This document shows positions 13,751 to 16,085 of a stretch of DNA of 16,085 nucleotides, piece by piece. The stretch lies in the NCBI GenBank assembly GCA_029266795.1, contig JAQSWE010000058.1, positions 1 through 16,085 of the forward strand, in the 5' to 3' direction. Positions within the stretch are counted from its first letter, which is position 1. Each line of letters begins with the position of its first letter. Position numbers and translations under genes: made by a program. The DNA comes from Alphaproteobacteria bacterium (GTDB taxonomy: Bacteria > Pseudomonadota > Alphaproteobacteria > Micavibrionales > UBA2020). The notes beneath the pieces are model-generated. The model was not told the origin of the DNA. It searched no databases and saw only the letters and a program-made list of their open reading frames with translations.

Positions 13751-15100
13751 CTATTGTTTTCCTTCCAAGTTTAGTTCATCATCCATTTTTGAGGAAAAAT
13801 AAATTGAGCGCAGCTTCTTGTATGGATCGACGTTGTCTGTGTTTTTTTGAAGTGGCTTATTAATTTTATCTATCAATAAATTCGCCACGGCCTGCGCACG
13901 ACGGCTGGCCTCTTTTCGTTGCGCAAGATCTTTGAGATGAGCATTTACAATGTCGGGGGCTTTTGGTTTGAGCCCATTTCTCTCTAAAACTTCAACCCCA
14001 AGCCTCACCAATCGCAAATCGTCGCTTAAAAGGAAGCTATTTAAATACGAAATGTATTTCGGAGAAATGATAAATCGTTCGTAAAGTCGGAAGTTCTCCA
14101 AAGAGGAAGCCCTAATATCGTAGTCATTAGAGCTAAAAAACCTCTCCATTATAAAGGCTATGGCAGATCGAGATTGCGGAGTGAATGACTGCAGGCTGTC
14201 CGGCTTATTGTGCCAATAATCAAGCAATACGAAATTCGCCAAGGGCTCAACAGCTATATCCGCTAAAGTTGGGTCGTCTTTTACTTTTAGAGACAAAATA
14301 AATGTCACAAAATCTGCATCAATCTTGGCCAAACCATTAGCAATACCCGAACGGCCAGGAGTGTCCGGATTCTTTACGAGTTCCCTCAATTGCTTGATGA
14401 AACGCGGGTCTTTATCAGCAATTCCTAATAAAGCGTTTTTGGCCTCCTGAACCATGTAAGCGTCTTTCTCGCTCTTGAGCATATTTAACACTGCCGCGCG
14501 GATGAGTTCATTATTGCTTCCCAAACGCGCTATCGCAACTGCTGACGCTCGCCTTATCTCCGTGTTCCGGTGCTGCAACCCAGTCAGAATATCTTCGCTT
14601 GATGGGCCAGCAAGTATGCCTCGCGAGCTAGAGCCTTGATTACCGCAAGGCTCTACGCCTAATTTAAAAACGCCCGCAAGGCGCGCATCATTCTCCCAAG
14701 TTACAGGCTTCTTGGGTGAAGAAATTTTTTCCAAATAGGGAGTGATTTCCGTGACCAAATCACAGTGATGTACGGGCGAAATAGCAATGTCGGAATTAAA
14801 ATTTGTAACACTTTCCTGCAAAACTCGCGTACTTGCGAGCGCTTTGTTCAATAATACAAACCCGTTGCAATAAGTTGACGGGCTAGGATGCAAATCTATA
14901 TGAACTGCACTTTTTTCCATGGGCACACGCTCCCATTGGTATCTGACATCCCGTTCGGGAATCTCTAGAAATGTGTCCCCCATTTTGATAGTGACGGCAG
15001 CTTGGCTGGTCGTGGAATATATCTTCGGCAGACATCCCATGACTTGAGATGAGGCGACGAAAAATGTGCACAACGCAAAACTAAAAAGAAACTTTTTCAT
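13751..15100 (-). CDS. Exported HEAT-like repeat protein, AT-rich gene
   Basis: A 449-residue protein beginning with a clear signal sequence (MKKFLFSFALCTFFVASSQVMG). Cys23 follows Val-Met-Gly, so a lipoprotein is possible, but the Met makes the lipobox weak. Residues ~25-165 form an unrecognised domain with several Cys and His (YCNGF, HHCDL, EPCGNQ). From ~168 onward, helical pairs such as GLQHRNTEIRRASAVAIARLG and ALLGIADKDPRFIKQLRELV look like HEAT/armadillo-type repeats. Base composition is visibly lower in GC than both flanking genes, and codon use differs (many TTA, AAA, AAT). It lies 4 bases after aacS and directly abuts trmH. No clear ribosome site is seen. Function unknown; a binding or scaffold protein of the envelope is a guess. 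Confidence 0.75.
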   Translation of the reverse strand: MKKFLFSFALCTFFVASSQVMGCLPKIYSTTSQAAVTIKMGDTFLEIPERDVRYQWERVPMEKSAVHIDLHPSPSTYCNGFVLLNKALASTRVLQESVTNFNSDIAISPVHHCDLVTEITPYLEKISSPKKPVTWENDARLAGVFKLGVEPCGNQGSSSRGILAGPSSEDILTGLQHRNTEIRRASAVAIARLGSNNELIRAAVLNMLKSEKDAYMVQEAKNALLGIADKDPRFIKQLRELVKNPDTPGRSGIANGLAKIDADFVTFILSLKVKDDPTLADIAVEPLANFVLLDYWHNKPDSLQSFTPQSRSAIAFIMERFFSSNDYDIRASSLENFRLYERFIISPKYISYLNSFLLSDDLRLVRLGVEVLERNGLKPKAPDIVNAHLKDLAQRKEASRRAQAVANLLIDKINKPLQKNTDNVDPYKKLRSIYFSSKMDDELNLEGKQ

Positions 15101-15104
15101 TTAA

Positions 15105-16085
15105 TTACTTAAGATCCGCCAAATCCTTATAAAGCCCGAGCGCCTCGGGGTTCGCCAGCGCTTCGACGTTTTTCACCTCGCGGCCGTGGATGACGTCGCG
15201 TACGGCGAGTTCGGTGATTTTGCCGGATTTGGTGCGGGGGATGTCGGTGACGGCGATGACTTTTGCGGGTACGTGACGCGGCGATGCCTGTTCGCGGATG
15301 GCTTTTTTGAGGCGCAGGGTGAGCGCTTCGTCGAGGCGCATGCCCGGTTTCAACACGACGAACAAAACCACGCGCACATCGTTGTCCCAGTCCTGCCCGA
15401 CCGCGATGCTTTCCTTGATCTCGGGCTGTTGTTCCACGATGCGATAAATCTCGGCGGTGCCGATGCGCACGCCGCCGGGGTTGAGGGTCGCATCCGAACG
15501 GCCATGAATGATAAGGCCCTTATGCGCCGTCCATTCGCACCAGTCGCCATGGCACCAGATGCCGGGGAAACGCTCGAAATAGGCTTTTGAATATTTTTCG
15601 CCATTAGGATCGTTCCAGAAACCGACAGGCATGCAGGGGAACGGCGTTTTGCAGACGAGCTCGCCCTTGCCGCTTGCCAAGTGTTTCGCGCTGTCATCGA
15701 ACACATCGATATCCATGCCGAGGCCCGGCCCCTGAATTTCGCCGCGATAGACGGGCGAGATGGGATTGCCGAGCACGAAGCACGACACGATATCCGTGCC
15801 ACCGGAAATAGAGGCCAGCTGCGCATCGGGGAAGATTGCGTCATAGACGTAATCGAAACCCTCATGCGACAGCGGGGATCCTGTCGAGGTCATCAGGCGC
15901 ACGGTCGAGAGTTCCAGCCTGTCGGTCACGTTCACATTCGCCACGCGCAGCGCGTCGATATATTTCGCCGATGTGCCGAACAGCGTACATTCATGGCGTC
16001 CGACATAATCGAATAACGCGTAACCATCGGGATAGAACGGCGAACCGTCAAACAATAACAGCGTTGCTTCAGATGCCAGCGCCGT
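15105..16085 (-). CDS. aacS: Acetoacetyl-CoA synthetase, C-terminal half
   Basis: The frame is open to the window edge, so the N-terminal half lies outside; 326 residues are present of a family norm near 650. The enzyme activates acetoacetate with ATP and CoA in the cytoplasm. Visible adenylate-forming motifs are SISGGTDIVSCF (A5 region), WCHGDWCEW (A7), GRSDATLNPGGVRIGTAEIYR (A8 region), and PRTKSGKITELAVRD with the catalytic Lys of A10. The GTDIVSCFVLGNP and SDATLNPGGVR forms are typical of acetoacetate-CoA ligase rather than acetyl-CoA synthetase. It would let the cell use ketone bodies or recycle polyhydroxybutyrate breakdown products. It is the first gene visible of the aacS, HEAT-like, trmH series. 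Confidence 0.93.
   Translation of the reverse strand, partial: TALASEATLLLFDGSPFYPDGYALFDYVGRHECTLFGTSAKYIDALRVANVNVTDRLELSTVRLMTSTGSPLSHEGFDYVYDAIFPDAQLASISGGTDIVSCFVLGNPISPVYRGEIQGPGLGMDIDVFDDSAKHLASGKGELVCKTPFPCMPVGFWNDPNGEKYSKAYFERFPGIWCHGDWCEWTAHKGLIIHGRSDATLNPGGVRIGTAEIYRIVEQQPEIKESIAVGQDWDNDVRVVLFVVLKPGMRLDEALTLRLKKAIREQASPRHVPAKVIAVTDIPRTKSGKITELAVRDVIHGREVKNVEALANPEALGLYKDLADLK

Noticed and set aside
13751..15100. HEAT-like gene as part of a defence system or mobile island
   Set aside because: It has a signal peptide and no nuclease, ATPase or partner gene beside it. No integrase, repeat or attachment site was found at its edges.

Overview
The window looks like an ordinary chromosomal stretch of an alphaproteobacterium with moderately high GC. 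The lineage call rests on three things: a low-complexity Gln-rich DUF4175/TIGR02302-type protein, a CpdR-like single-domain response regulator, and an MJ0042 zinc-ribbon membrane protein divergent from ftsEX. The order within Alphaproteobacteria cannot be fixed from the sequence. No tRNA, rRNA, CRISPR array, insertion sequence or phage gene was seen.

Layout, left to right. (1) Positions 2-844: 3' part of the DUF4175 gene (+). (2) 848-2826, minus strand: zinc-ribbon membrane protein, then CpdR-like receiver, then alkaline-ceramidase-like membrane protein; the last two overlap by ATGA. (3) 2980-6793, plus strand: a tight envelope operon of ftsE, ftsX, a DUF218/YdcF-like protein, a PlsC-like acyltransferase and a membrane-anchored alpha/beta hydrolase. 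(4) 6794-7032: gap with a CtrA-box-like motif and a strong hairpin. (5) 7033-7752: unrecognised soluble protein (+). (6) 7749-11040, minus strand: glycerol utilisation, namely glpD (broken), glpK and a small four-helix membrane protein. (7) 11106-11912: orphan soluble histidine kinase (-). (8) 12016-12885: leucine-type amino-acid dehydrogenase (-), with a good rho-independent terminator after it and a repeat-rich control region before it. (9) 13187-16085, minus strand: acetoacetyl-CoA synthetase (5' end outside the window), an AT-rich gene for an exported HEAT-like protein, and a TrmH-family RNA methyltransferase.

How the genes fit together. FtsE and FtsX form the divisome ABC complex that controls septal wall hydrolysis, and the genes behind them act on membrane lipids or the envelope. 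GlpK and GlpD should convert glycerol to dihydroxyacetone phosphate, but glpD as given cannot encode a complete enzyme. The dehydrogenase and AacS would feed branched-chain amino acid nitrogen and ketone-body carbon into central metabolism.

The strongest unusual signals are two internal deletions only about 1.9 kb apart. glpD lacks about 36 residues of the FAD/substrate region and is frameshifted. The dehydrogenase lacks about 68 residues in frame, including the MTYK substrate-binding region. Either this locus is decaying or the assembly is faulty here. Next come the AT-rich HEAT-like gene fitted exactly between two GC-rich genes, and the stacked repeats upstream of the dehydrogenase. I did not find convincing evidence of a wholly new multi-gene system.
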